Origin: Streptomyces mirabilis
GTDB taxonomy: Bacteria; Actinomycetota; Actinomycetes; Streptomycetales; Streptomycetaceae
DNA: 64,000 nucleotides
Direction of reading: 5' to 3'
Assembly: GCF_018310535.1 (NCBI RefSeq)
Contig: NZ_CP074102.1
Coordinates: 8,742,001 to 8,806,000 of the forward strand
Part shown: positions 50,258-59,068 of the stretch, one piece after another
How positions within the stretch are numbered: position 1 is the stretch's first letter
Layout: each line of letters begins with the position of its first letter
The notes under the pieces: model-generated
Told to the model about the DNA's origin: nothing
What the model saw: the letters and a program-made list of their open reading frames with translations, nothing else
The model's database searches: none
Position numbers and translations under genes: made by a program

Positions 50258-50593
50258 GCGGCCGACACCCAAGATCAACTTGCCTGGCTGGGCGAGCGTG
50301 AGCTGGAGACGAAGGACGTCGTTGAAGAGGTGGAGCTCATGTGCCGCGTGTCCGAAGGGCTCGCGGAGCGCGGAGCCTTCGAGCCTGAGGATCAGCGTCA
50401 TCTTCGGGCCATCGGCCGTCGTATCGGCGAGATCGATGCCACCCGCCGCGTCGGTCCCTGGGACAACGCTCTGGCCACAGATTCGGCGTGGGACGACATT
50501 CGTTCTCTCGCTCGCCAGTTTCTCCTCACGAGGCTGGGCGACTGGCATCAGCCACTGCCACGCCTCGTGCCCCCACCCATGGGCGACCACTGA
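50258..50593 (+). pseudogene. 3' part of the gene interrupted at 46681
   Basis: 111 codons (AADTQDQLAWLGERELETKD; CRVSEGLAERGAFEPEDQRH; ARQFLLTRLGDWHQPLPRLV). It begins directly after the IS630 TA duplication and is in frame with the piece at 46622-46681. The full protein is acidic with no recognised family. Confidence 0.8.
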
Positions 50594-50813
50594 GCCGTCC
50601 AGGCCGCCTGTGCGACTCTGACACAGTCGGCGCCGCACACTAAATGGCGGGAACGTCGCGACTATGTTCGGACGGATGTCGGCAGGGCCGCCGCACACCG
50701 CCTGCCAAGCCCCGGGGGCCGCCTCTCGGGTCGAAACTCAAGCCGCGTTCGAATCCTCGGTGTGCTCTGACGCCTCCCGTAGCCGTGAACATCTGCTGTC
50801 CGTTCTCGGATCA

Positions 50814-51318
50814 GGCACAAATTCCGTGAGGAGGATCAACGGGGTTCGGTCTCGGTGACGTGGCGTCATTTGGGACCGTGGTGCGGTGTGATGAGCTCGT
50901 CGGTGATCTGTTTCCGCACCTCAGCGCGTTACTGCTGGAGCGCGTGTTCTTCGAGTGCGGAGTGATTCGCCTGATGGCGAGAACTCGGGTGGCTGAGGTC
51001 GCCTGCCCCGGATGTGCGGTGATGTCCAAGCGGGTGCACAGTACCTATGGAAGGTGCCTTGCCGACACGCCGGTTGGAGATCGACCGGTGCTGATCGAGT
51101 TGACCGTGCGGCGTCTGTACTGCGAGAACGTTCGTTGTTCGCGGCGTACGTTTGCCGAGCAGGTCGAGGGGCTGACCGTTCGCTATGGCCGTCGTACGCC
51201 TGCCGCCCGGCGAGTTCTGGAGGCTGTCGCCGTCGCGCTCGCCGGCCGGGCCGGGAGCCGTCTTGCTGCTGTTCTGCACGCTCCGGTGAGCCGGACGACG
51301 CTCGAGCCGGTCAACTGG
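50814..51318 (+). pseudogene. ISL3-family element, left end and N-terminal transposase part
   Basis: An ISL3-type terminal sequence (GGCACAAATTCCGTGAGGAG, 50814 on) precedes a GTG at 50860. The frame shows the ISL3 zinc-finger and HTH region (RTRVAEVACPGCAVMSKRVH; YCENVRCSRRTFAEQVEGLT). Homology ends near 51318, where plasmid-type genes begin. The DDE domain is missing here; a C-terminal ISL3 piece occurs at 57022. Confidence 0.75.
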
Positions 51319-51359
51319 GCGGCGACGCAGACGGGTTGGGCAACCGGCCCGGTTCGCGC

Positions 51360-51950
51360 TCAGCGGCGTCCGTGGCGGCGCTCGGCCCGGTTGCGGGGCG
51401 GGAGCGGTCGGGCGGCCTCGGCCCGCTCCTCCTGCTCGCGCACCCGGCGCTCGTAGTCCGCGCGGGCGCCGATCTCGGCGGCGGTGCGGCGCGCGAGCGT
51501 CGGGGCGGCCCAGGTGCCGATTGCCCAGGCGACGGTGGCGGGTAGGACGGGCGCGAGGAGCAGCAGCGTCCAGCGGCCGCCGGCGGCCGAGGCGGCGTTC
51601 CTGCGCTGCCGGGAACGGTGCTCCCGCCATGCCTGTTCGGGGGTGGGGATCTCCACCGGTGCGCGCCGGGTGCGCACGAAACCCGCGACGAGGCTGAGCA
51701 GGCAGGCGACCGCCGTCACCGCGTACACCGCGGTACGTGCAGAGCGGGGCACCCCCACCGCTTCCCAGAACCCCGCGTAGAAGGCGGTCACGACGAGCCC
51801 GGCGAACAGCAGCAGGGCGAGCTGGAAGCTGCCATGTGCGATCCGGCGCAGCCAGTACCCGGCGCCCCGGTCGAACCAGGTGGTGCCCAGGCGCGGAATC
51901 GCCGCCGGCTCCACCTGCTCCCCGGGGACGCCGTCCGCCGTACTTTTCAT
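51360..51950 (-). CDS. Membrane protein, likely from a conjugative element
   Basis: 196 residues with four predicted membrane helices (LALLLFAGLVVTAFYAGFW; YAVTAVACLLSLVAGFV; LLLLAPVLPATVAWAIGTW; one weaker) and a long basic/acidic C-terminal tail (YERRVREQEERAEAARPLPP). Start ATG 51950 lies 17 bp after the stop of another truncated gene on the same strand. The type is seen in actinomycete plasmids and integrative elements; the function is unknown. Confidence 0.6.
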   Translation of the reverse strand: MKSTADGVPGEQVEPAAIPRLGTTWFDRGAGYWLRRIAHGSFQLALLLFAGLVVTAFYAGFWEAVGVPRSARTAVYAVTAVACLLSLVAGFVRTRRAPVEIPTPEQAWREHRSRQRRNAASAAGGRWTLLLLAPVLPATVAWAIGTWAAPTLARRTAAEIGARADYERRVREQEERAEAARPLPPRNRAERRHGRR

Positions 51951-51966
51951 GTCGTCCCCACCAACA

Positions 51967-52095
51967 TCAGAAGATCTTGTGCCACAGCGCCTTGGACTTG
52001 TCGCCGATCCAGTGGCCGGTGCCGGTCACCATACCTTCGCCCGCGTGCCACGCCTGGGCCCCGGAGTGGCCGATGCCGTACAGCGTTGCCCTTGC
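51967..52095 (-). pseudogene. C-terminal fragment of an upstream operon gene
   Basis: YGIGHSGAQAWHAGEGMVTG, then TGHWIGDKSKALWHKIF and TGA. Codon use fits a real gene; the 5' part is cut off by the region of the transposase at 52213. Confidence 0.45.
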
Positions 52096-52212
52096 CGATA
52101 ACCTCATCCGCCCTGGTCAGAGCCCGTGTGCCGTGATCTTCGTTCCGTCGGATGCTGAGGCCGGCGCAGTGCTCTGGCGGAGATGACGATCACCTCGGCA
52201 TGATGGTCGCTC

Positions 52213-53310
52213 GTGCTGTTGAAACTCGCCTACCTGAGCGTGACCAACATGTTCGCGATGCTGCGACTGCTGCCGGTGAGCACCCGGGACAAGGATGTAG
52301 AGATCCTGGCTCTACGCCATCAGATCACCGTGCTGCAACGGCATCTGAACGGGCAGCGAGTCCAGTTCCCACCGGGGGATCGGGCGTTCCTGGCGGCGCT
52401 GCTGCATGACCTCCCGAAGGAGGCGCTGCTCCGTATGCGGTTGCTGGTGCGGCCGGACACGATCCTGCGTTGGCACCGTGACCTGGTCGCCCGCCGGCAT
52501 GCCGCCCGATCCCGGCCCCACCGCGGGGGCCGACTGCGCACCGTCCGCTCCATCCGGGCCCTCGTACTGCGCCTGGTCCGTGAGAACCCGAGCTGGGGGT
52601 ACCGGCGCGTGCACGGCGAACTGCTGGTACTCGGAGTGAAGGTAGCCGCGTCCACGGTCTGGGAGATCCTCCAGGACGCCGGCATCCCGCCGGCCCCCGA
52701 ACGGGCGTCGAGCACCTGGTCGGACTTTCTGCGCTCCCAAGCGGACGTCCTTCTGGCGTGTGACTTCTTCGAGACCGTCACCTTGTCCGGGGCGCGGTTG
52801 TACGTCTTCGCGGTGATCGAGCACGCCAACCGGCAAATCCGGGTCCTGGGCGCCACTGCGCATCCCACCGCGGCCCGGGTGACCCAGGCGGCGAAGAACC
52901 TCGTCATGGACCTCGAAGACGCCGACTGCCGGGCAAGGTTCATGATCCGGGACCGGGACGGGAAGTTCCCCGCACTGTTCGACACCATCCTCACCAGCGC
53001 CGGCATCGAGGTAGTCCTCAGCGGCGTGCGAATACCGCGCATGAACTCGATCATGGAACGGTGGGTGCAGACCTGCCGCCACGAACTCTTGGACCGCACC
53101 CTCATCTGGAACCATCACCACCTGCTCCGCGCGCTGAGGGAGTTCGAGCAGTTCTATAACGGGCATCGACCGCATCAGGGCATCGCCGACGCCCGCCCAC
53201 TGCACCCGTTGCCCCCACTGATCACCGATCCGGGGCAGATCGCCCGCCTCGACATACGAAAACGCGGCCGGCTCGGCGGCATCCTCCACGAGTACCAACA
53301 TGCCGCGTGA
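52213..53310 (+). CDS. Integrase-core (rve) transposase, intact copy
   Basis: 365 residues. N-terminal part LLPVSTRDKDVEILALRHQI, then RLLVRPDTILRWHRDLVARR and NPSWGYRRVHGELLVLGVKV (HTH_21-like), then the DDE core: Asp in LLACDFFETVTL, Asp in RFMIRDRDGKFP and Glu in PRMNSIMERWVQTCR. It ends GILHEYQHAA. It is the complete counterpart of the broken copy at 14938. The surrounding sequence does not show clear inverted repeats. Confidence 0.88.
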   Translation: MLLKLAYLSVTNMFAMLRLLPVSTRDKDVEILALRHQITVLQRHLNGQRVQFPPGDRAFLAALLHDLPKEALLRMRLLVRPDTILRWHRDLVARRHAARSRPHRGGRLRTVRSIRALVLRLVRENPSWGYRRVHGELLVLGVKVAASTVWEILQDAGIPPAPERASSTWSDFLRSQADVLLACDFFETVTLSGARLYVFAVIEHANRQIRVLGATAHPTAARVTQAAKNLVMDLEDADCRARFMIRDRDGKFPALFDTILTSAGIEVVLSGVRIPRMNSIMERWVQTCRHELLDRTLIWNHHHLLRALREFEQFYNGHRPHQGIADARPLHPLPPLITDPGQIARLDIRKRGRLGGILHEYQHAA

Positions 53311-53468
53311 CCTGTACGGACGAAGTTTTCGGCAAGGACAACCTCCTGCGATGCGACCTCGGGATGTTCCCGGAGTTGGTCAAGGGCAGGCGGAATCAGC
53401 GATGATGCGTCGGCAGGCACGGTCTTCCACTCGGATCACGGGGCGTAGAGAACTTCCCAATGACGTTG

Positions 53469-54659
53469 TCAAGCCGTTGCCGTGACTGGTGGTGTGGCTT
53501 GGTAGCACGCTCCGTCGCGGATCATGGCCCACAGGACGTTGGCCCGGCGGCGGGCGAGTGCCAGCAGCGCCTGCTTGTGCCCCTTGCCCTCGGCCCGCTT
53601 GCGCTCATAGAACTGTTTCGAGGCGGGACAGTTCCGCAGGCTGGCGAAGGCCGAGAGGTAGAAGGCGCGGAGCAGGCCGCGGTGGTAGCGGCGTGGGCGG
53701 TGGAGGTTGCCGCTGACGCGTCCGGAGTCGCGGGGGACGGGTGCGAGGCCGGCGTAGCCGGCCAGGCGGTCGGCGGTGCCGAAGGTGTCCATGTCGCCGC
53801 CGGTCGCAGCGAGGAACTCCGCGCTCAGCATGGTGCCCATGCCAGGCAGGCTCTGGATCACCTCGGCGTGCGGGTGCTCGCGAAACCGGGCCTCGATAAG
53901 GGCTTCGAGCTCGGTGATCTCCTCATCAAGGGCCATCACCCCCTTCGCCAGACGGGCCACCATGGTGGCCGCGAGTTTCTCGCCGGGCAGTGCGGTGAAC
54001 TGGGCCTCGGCGGCCTCCACGACGGTCCGGGCCAGGGCCGCGCTGTTGCGGACCTTGCGGTTCTTCAGCCACGCCGCGATCCGGGAGGCACCGGCGCGAC
54101 GGATCGCGGCCGGGGCCTGGTAGCCGGTCAACAACAGGACCGGCCCCTTCTTCGTCAGGTCCAACGAGCGTTCCAACGCAGGGAAGATTTCCAGGAGTTG
54201 GGCGCGCAGTCGGTTGATCTGCCGGGTCCGGTCGCAGACCAGATCGGTGCGGCGGGTAACCAGAGTGCGCAGGTCGACCGATATCTCGTCGCCGGGCCGC
54301 AGGACACCGAGGTCGGTGCGCATGCGGGCCTGGTCGGCGATGACGAAGGCGTCCTTCGCGTCGGTCTTGGCCTGGCCGCGGTAGCCGGCCGAGGCGCGGT
54401 GGATGGCCAGGCCGGTGATGTAGGTGATGTGCTGGTCGTGGCTGACCAGCAGACCGAGCAGGAGCGCGGCCCCGCCGTGGTTGATGTCCACCGCCCACAG
54501 CACATCCCGCGACAGCTCCAGTACGTCAGCGATGAGCTGGAGCAGTTCAGCCTCGTTGTTCAGGATCCGACGCGACAGCAGTCTCTTGCCTTGGGCGTCG
54601 ATCACCACGCAGTGGTGATGTTCCTTGCCGATGTCCACTCCGGCCCAGATCTCGGGCAC
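53469..54659 (-). CDS. IS110-family transposase (DEDD recombinase)
   Basis: 396 residues. N-terminal RuvC-like DEDD domain (PEIWAGVDIGKEHHHCVVID; WAVDINHGGAALLLGLLVSH; YRGQAKTDAKDAFVIADQAR) and C-terminal Transposase_20 domain (VIQSLPGMGTMLSAEFLAAT; YAGLAPVPRDSGRVSGNLHR) with the conserved Ser after the RDSG turn. IS110 enzymes use a bridge RNA from a non-coding end of the element. The frame is intact. It is a close relative of the copy at 60368. Confidence 0.94.
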   Translation of the reverse strand: MPEIWAGVDIGKEHHHCVVIDAQGKRLLSRRILNNEAELLQLIADVLELSRDVLWAVDINHGGAALLLGLLVSHDQHITYITGLAIHRASAGYRGQAKTDAKDAFVIADQARMRTDLGVLRPGDEISVDLRTLVTRRTDLVCDRTRQINRLRAQLLEIFPALERSLDLTKKGPVLLLTGYQAPAAIRRAGASRIAAWLKNRKVRNSAALARTVVEAAEAQFTALPGEKLAATMVARLAKGVMALDEEITELEALIEARFREHPHAEVIQSLPGMGTMLSAEFLAATGGDMDTFGTADRLAGYAGLAPVPRDSGRVSGNLHRPRRYHRGLLRAFYLSAFASLRNCPASKQFYERKRAEGKGHKQALLALARRRANVLWAMIRDGACYQATPPVTATA

Positions 54660-54893
54660 AGCCCCTCCGTCAGCTCGTCGTACACCAACCCAGCAGACGA
54701 CCTCGCCGACGTTGTCCTACAAAGCGATCGCGTCGCGTCTCCCAATTAGCGGTCGAGTCGTCGCGGGGTTTCGGGCGGCCAAGTTCTCTGAGCCATCCAG
54801 CGGCGACTCCATGACAGCCATACCCGGAACCCCTGGGCCCCGCCGATCTTACGAATGACCAGCTCAGACCCACATCAAGAAAGGTAGGACTCC
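54660..54893 (-). ncRNA. IS110 left end, likely bridge-RNA region
   Basis: About 230 bp of non-coding sequence on the 5' side of the transposase. Blocks conserved with element B (inverted at 60125-60320) and with 6841-7022 include GCGATCGCGTCGCGTCTCCC, ACAGCCATACCC and CAGCTCAGACCCA. Placement and conservation fit the IS110-group bridge RNA; folding was not computed. Confidence 0.45.
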
Positions 54894-55034
54894 ATGATCT
54901 TGGAAACCGTGCCTGCACTGCTTCCCGCCCCCACAGAGCCGACAGGCCATCACGAACCGGGCGTCACACGACTACGCCGAAGCCCTGGGCCCGCATGCAC
55001 GAGCGGGACGACCATGCGATGCCGGGAGGGAATT

Positions 55035-55781
55035 TCACTTCCAGCAGCGTCCAAACTCTTGCACATAGGTCGCGGCTGGGGTGTTCCACCCGGCGGCCGG
55101 ATCTGCGCTACCCCACACCACTGTCAAGTACATGGTATCGAACTCCGGGTCCATCATGGTGTCGTGGTGCGATTTGCTGCCCATCCACCAGTCGAAAGCA
55201 GCTTTCGGTGTCACCTTCGGGTCGCCCCAACCCGTGTACGTGTTCTCGCCGATCTTCCACTTGGTGCAACCATTTCCGAAGCCAAGATCTTGAGCGCGTT
55301 TCTGGGGTGTCGACTTTGTCTCCGGGTTGATGTGTGGATCACATAGGGTGCTTTCATCTAGGCTGGTGTTGGGGTCATCTATCCTCTTCGTGCAGGTTGG
55401 ATATTGGGCCACGGTCCCCCACCACCGCAACTGCGCTGCAGCGGTTGCATGGTCGTACGCGGCGCCAGCAAGTCCTCGTGGGCGCGGCCCTTTTCCGAGA
55501 AATTTGAAGGTTTGGACGTCCTTCAAACCGGCGAGGCGTCGGGCTTTGTCAACCTGACAGAGGACCGAATATTCCATCTTGCTGCTCTGCAACATGAACC
55601 TGACTCTCCCTATAGCCGTATCGGGAAAATCGGAACTCGGCCGTAACACCATGTTTTGGTCAGGACAGACGTCCGGGAACGGGGCGATCTCCTGTGATGC
55701 CACGGATGACGGCGGCGCGAAGGCAGTTGCCAAGGCGAGAGAAATCAGGAGCGACGAGATCACGGTCTTCTTGGCTTGCAT
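55035..55781 (-). CDS. Secreted CAP-like protein
   Basis: 248 residues from an ATG behind AAGGAGTCGAGC. Signal peptide 1-29 (MQAKKTVISSLLISLALATA). The mature part holds six or so Cys and a C-terminal CAP-like region (AAFDWWMGSKSHHDTMMDPE; DTMYLTVVWGSADPAAGWNT; TYVQEFGRC) with the W-xx-S-xx-H arrangement. CAP proteins are secreted and often bind lipids or act on peptides. The gene has lower GC and more A/T-ending codons than its neighbours, suggesting acquisition from another source. Confidence 0.65.
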   Translation of the reverse strand: MQAKKTVISSLLISLALATAFAPPSSVASQEIAPFPDVCPDQNMVLRPSSDFPDTAIGRVRFMLQSSKMEYSVLCQVDKARRLAGLKDVQTFKFLGKGPRPRGLAGAAYDHATAAAQLRWWGTVAQYPTCTKRIDDPNTSLDESTLCDPHINPETKSTPQKRAQDLGFGNGCTKWKIGENTYTGWGDPKVTPKAAFDWWMGSKSHHDTMMDPEFDTMYLTVVWGSADPAAGWNTPAATYVQEFGRCWK

Positions 55782-56560
55782 GCTCGACTCCTTGCGGGCA
55801 GTCCCCCCTCCTTCGGAACGAGCCGGAAGGTGCGCCACATCCTGCGTGAGGGAGAACAGTTGGGTGCTCCGCCGCGATTGTCGAGAGCACCGTCGCACCG
55901 ATGACCCTGCGCGACCACTACCGGCCGTCAGGCAGCCGCGGGTAACGCATGAGTGTCTTCAAGGAGCTGCGAAAGCAACTTGTGCGATAGCGTCCGCGAT
56001 TCCGACGGATGAGCGCTCGTGCTCCGCTATGCCCTCGTCTCGACCTCACGCTGCGGCGTGATGCAACTCGTAATTCCAGATTGCACCCGTCCTTCCGAAG
56101 TCGCCAGTCCCCCGTACCTGCACCACGAGGGCCAGCCGCCCGGGTCTGGCCGCGGAGCTGCAGGACTGCTGGCCGCGCGATGGACTGCTCACGCTGCGTT
56201 ATCGGTTAAACACTTCAGGCTCGTTCTCTTGGCGCTTGGTGCCTCCGGAGGCAGTGTCTGACCTGCGGTTCACTGTGTTCTGCGGGCGAGCGCCTGAGTC
56301 GATGGCGAAGGTGGCGACTGCAAGCCCCAACGCGACACTGGCCCTGGTGAGAGTCCCGGCATCGAGATCGAAGACGGCCGGGATGACCTGGAAGTGGCCT
56401 TGCGGAGGCTCCCGAGAGGAGCCCGAGCTGATCTGGGCCGCTTGGCGGAGCGGATCGACGGCGAGTGCGGGCGGCGTACTCTTCCGAACCCGGGTTGGGT
56501 GAGCGAGTGGACGGCGGGGCGCTGGTGGTGGTGGCGCATTCGGGAACGGTGGCACCGGTG
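55782..56560. other. Stretch without a supported gene
   Basis: Open frames on both strands show no family motifs. Codon-like sequence around 56250-56500 may be debris of the recombined IS21/ISL3 area. Confidence 0.3.
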
Positions 56561-56568
56561 GTCAGGAG

Positions 56569-56814
56569 CCCGAGGTGGCCTGTTGGCGGGCTTTGGCCGT
56601 GGCGAGCCGGTAGGAGTCGCAGCCGGTCTCGATGATGTTGCCGCCGAAGGTGAGGAGGTCCACGATGGCCGCGCAGAGTCTGGGGTCGGTGAAGGTCTGG
56701 GTCCATGAGGAGAAGGATTCGTTGGAGGCGATGGCCATGCTGTTCTTTTCCTCGCGCTCGGTCAGAACCTGGAACAGCAGTTCGGCTCCGCGTCGGCGCC
56801 GTCCGTAGCCACAC
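56569..56814 (-). pseudogene. IS21 helper ATPase IstB, C-terminal fragment
   Basis: LLFQVLTEREEKNSMAIASN ... FTDPRLCAAIVDLLTFGGNI, then ETGCDSYRLATAKAR is the IstB C-terminus. The Walker A part is missing, and no istA is present. Confidence 0.75.
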
Positions 56815-56839
56815 ACACCTCGTCCGACGGACTCTCAGT

Positions 56840-57012
56840 GACGCCCCGGTGCCGCAGCCGGAGCACACGATCCAGCGTTCCCGGCAGCGGTCGCACATCG
56901 GCTTGCCCGTCGCCTTCGAGATGGCGCCTCGGCCGGGCCGGTCGCAGATGCTGCAGCGCGGTTCGGGCCGGGGCCGACAGACCTGGCAGACCGGGCCGCT
57001 GTCGGTGATGGC
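56840..57012 (-). pseudogene. Zinc-ribbon fragment
   Basis: CQVCRPRPEPRCSICDRPGR, then KPMCDRCRERWIVCSGCG: four CxxC knuckles, resembling the zinc-ribbon part of some actinobacterial recombinases. No intact gene around it. Confidence 0.4.
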
Positions 57013-57021
57013 GGCGACGCG

Positions 57022-57336
57022 ATGCCGGTGCGTGCCCACTGCCCCGAGCTGGACGCCCTCACGCGGCGCGTCCGCTCCTTCGCGACCATGCTCAACGAGC
57101 GCCAAGGCAAACGCCTGCCCGAGTGGCTCGACGCTGTCCGGCAGGACGACCTGCCCAGCCTCCACACCCTCGCCGCGGGCATCGACCGGGACCGCGACGG
57201 CGTCATCGCCGGTCTCACCCTGCCTTGGAACTCGGGTCCCGTCGAAGGCCATGTCAACCGGATCAAGATGCGCAAGCGCCAGATGTTCGGCCGTGCCGGC
57301 TTCGAACTGCTACGCAAGCGGGTACTGCTCGCCTGA
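57022..57336 (+). pseudogene. ISL3-family transposase, C-terminal fragment
   Basis: LDALTRRVRSFATMLNERQG, then WNSGPVEGHVNRIKMRKRQM and FGRAGFELLRKRVLLA with stop: the ISL3 C-terminus with its catalytic Glu (PVEGHVNR). The N-terminal piece at 50814-51318 may be from the same element, but the central part is missing. Confidence 0.8.
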
Positions 57337-57356
57337 GCTGGCTGGATGAGTTACGG

Positions 57357-57899
57357 CTACTTCAGGAGCCGGAAGCCGGGCTGTTGGGCCCATGCTCTGA
57401 GGAACTCCGCTGAGCCGTAAGCGGCGGGCCACGGATCGGTCACCGTTGCGACGATGCCCGGAAGGCCGACCACTATTGGCACCTGGTCCTCCCGTAGTTC
57501 GGCGTTGGCGACGCCGCCGATCAAGTTCATGACAGCGGCGGTCAGCAGGGCCGTGACAACGTGATCGACGGGCCTGTTGCAGAAGGCGATGACGTCGACG
57601 GCATGAGTCGGGGTGAAGCCGATCAAGGGTTCCTGGTTGACTTCGTCGGCGTGCTCGGTCTCGAAGACGGCCTCGTCGCCGATACCGGGCCCCATGACAG
57701 AGACCATGATGGGCCGACGCCCATCAACACCCCCGGTGTCCGTGACGCCGAGGCTCTCCGCGTGAATGTTCACGTCGTACTCGCCGACCCGCTTCTCCTC
57801 AAAATGCGCTGAGGAGCGATCCAGGAACTCGCGGACTCGCTCGATCGACGCGCGGGGGACGACCTCCGCCAACTCGATCACCAACACAGGTCCGCTCAT
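57357..57899 (-). CDS. Immunity-type hypothetical protein (DUF6368-like)
   Basis: 180 residues (MSGPVLVIELAEVVPRASIE; RVGEYDVNIHAESLGVTDTG; LIGFTPTHAVDVIAFCNRPV; VVGLPGIVATVTDPWPAAYG). Acidic, no signal peptide. I associate it with the DUF6368 group, small proteins often found as immunity-like orphans; this is from pattern memory only. It starts 21 bp beyond the end of the ISL3 fragment and reads towards it, another case of such a gene beside transposon sequence. Confidence 0.6.
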   Translation of the reverse strand: MSGPVLVIELAEVVPRASIERVREFLDRSSAHFEEKRVGEYDVNIHAESLGVTDTGGVDGRRPIMVSVMGPGIGDEAVFETEHADEVNQEPLIGFTPTHAVDVIAFCNRPVDHVVTALLTAAVMNLIGGVANAELREDQVPIVVGLPGIVATVTDPWPAAYGSAEFLRAWAQQPGFRLLK

Positions 57900-58240
57900 G
57901 GCTCGGAGCGTAGCCAGCCGGGATAGTCCTCCCCAACCGATTACTCAGTGTGCACGCCCCAAAAAACCAGAGCCGGTTCCCACCGACAAAGTCACCCGCG
58001 AGTACGGCGTCGTGCACAGCCCGGCCCGGGCCTCGAACAATCCGTCGGCGGCCGGAGCGGCCGCGCGGGGCGGTGCGGGGGTCAGCGGGCGAGGGTGACG
58101 GTGATGGGCGTGGCCTCCTGCAGACCCTGGCCGCTTGCGCCGCGCTGCTGGGACAGAGCTGTGGGGCTCTCGCGCCGCGTGGGCGCGGCCGGGCCCCTCT
58201 GGATCCCGTCACGCGGCGCGGCCTACGGCCTCGCTGGGGG
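57900..58240. other. Intergenic; no supported gene
   Basis: High-GC sequence with open frames on both strands but no starts with ribosome binding sites and no motifs. Confidence 0.3.
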
Positions 58241-58765
58241 TCAGCCGATGCCGGTGACCTGGAGTGCGGTGGTCCAGTTGTTCTTGATGGCGCTGCGGGC
58301 GGCGGACAGGGTGATGGTGCCGTTGCAGACGGCGTTCTTCAGTTTCGTCTCGGTGCCGTCTTTGGTGTAAGCGGTCTTCGTGCCGTAGTGCGGCTCGGGC
58401 CACAGGTTGCCGGGGTCGCGGGGCGCACCGCCGAGTTCCAGCGGCACGAGGTGGTCCTCCTCGTAGTCCGACATGTTGGTGTCGGAGTACCCGTAGTCGA
58501 TGATGCCCTGTGCCTTGAGGGGGTTGGTGTAGGACGTGGGGGGCCGGACGGTGTCGGTCCAGCCGGACACGCAGATGGTGCTGTGGATGTTCGACTGGGT
58601 GACGTCGGGGTTGTACGAGCCGGGCGTGCAGGAGGAGTCGGGCAGCGGCAGGTAGGACTGGGAACAGGTGGAGGCGTGCGCGGTGCCGCTCACCGCGATG
58701 ATGAGGCCGGCGGCGGCCATGCCGAGGGCGGTGGTGGTGGCGGTGACGCGGCGCAGAGGTCGCAT
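58241..58765 (-). CDS. Secreted protein with DHL...N nuclease-like core, paralogue 1
   Basis: 174 residues. Signal peptide MRPLRRVTATTTALGMAAAG to AHA. Conserved with the divergent gene at 59069: SSCTPGSYNPDVTQSNIHST, then IC; YEEDHLVPLELGGAPRDPGN, then LWPEP; KLKNAVCNGTITLSAARSAI. The His of DHL and the Asn of GN lie at the spacing of HNH/beta-beta-alpha-metal nucleases, so a secreted nuclease-like activity is possible but unproven. The start at 58765 gives a normal signal peptide; the frame runs 21 codons further. Confidence 0.75.
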   Translation of the reverse strand: MRPLRRVTATTTALGMAAAGLIIAVSGTAHASTCSQSYLPLPDSSCTPGSYNPDVTQSNIHSTICVSGWTDTVRPPTSYTNPLKAQGIIDYGYSDTNMSDYEEDHLVPLELGGAPRDPGNLWPEPHYGTKTAYTKDGTETKLKNAVCNGTITLSAARSAIKNNWTTALQVTGIG

Positions 58766-59068
58766 AGGGGGTGTCTCCCGATTTTGGCCCGGAGGCGGGG
58801 TTCCGGGCGGCTGACGGAATGACAGCACCCGCCGGATCTATGCGGGTAGACGCAGGCGGTGAACATCTGGTGACCTGTACCTTCTCCATACCAGGGCATG
58901 GGCGATCCTTGCCCAAAGGCGCAGTTTCGCTTGGGACTTGAGGCGAACGGGCTGCCCGGTGGCGCACCCCGCATTCCGTCGTGCTTCTTGGCGCGGGCCC
59001 CGGCCGGTGTGCTGATGCGTCGGCCGGGCAGTATGTGCCCAGCCATTGCCTGCTCGTGAGGGGTCATC

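Larger units (their letters stand above)
53455..54893 (-). mobile_element. IS110-family element A
   Basis: The transposase reads leftwards. The short right end (53455-53475, inverted GGCTTGACAACGTCATTGGG) matches that of element B near 61608. The long left end (54660-54893) has blocks shared with element B and with 6841-7022. IS110 elements lack inverted repeats, so ends are set by comparison. Confidence 0.75.
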
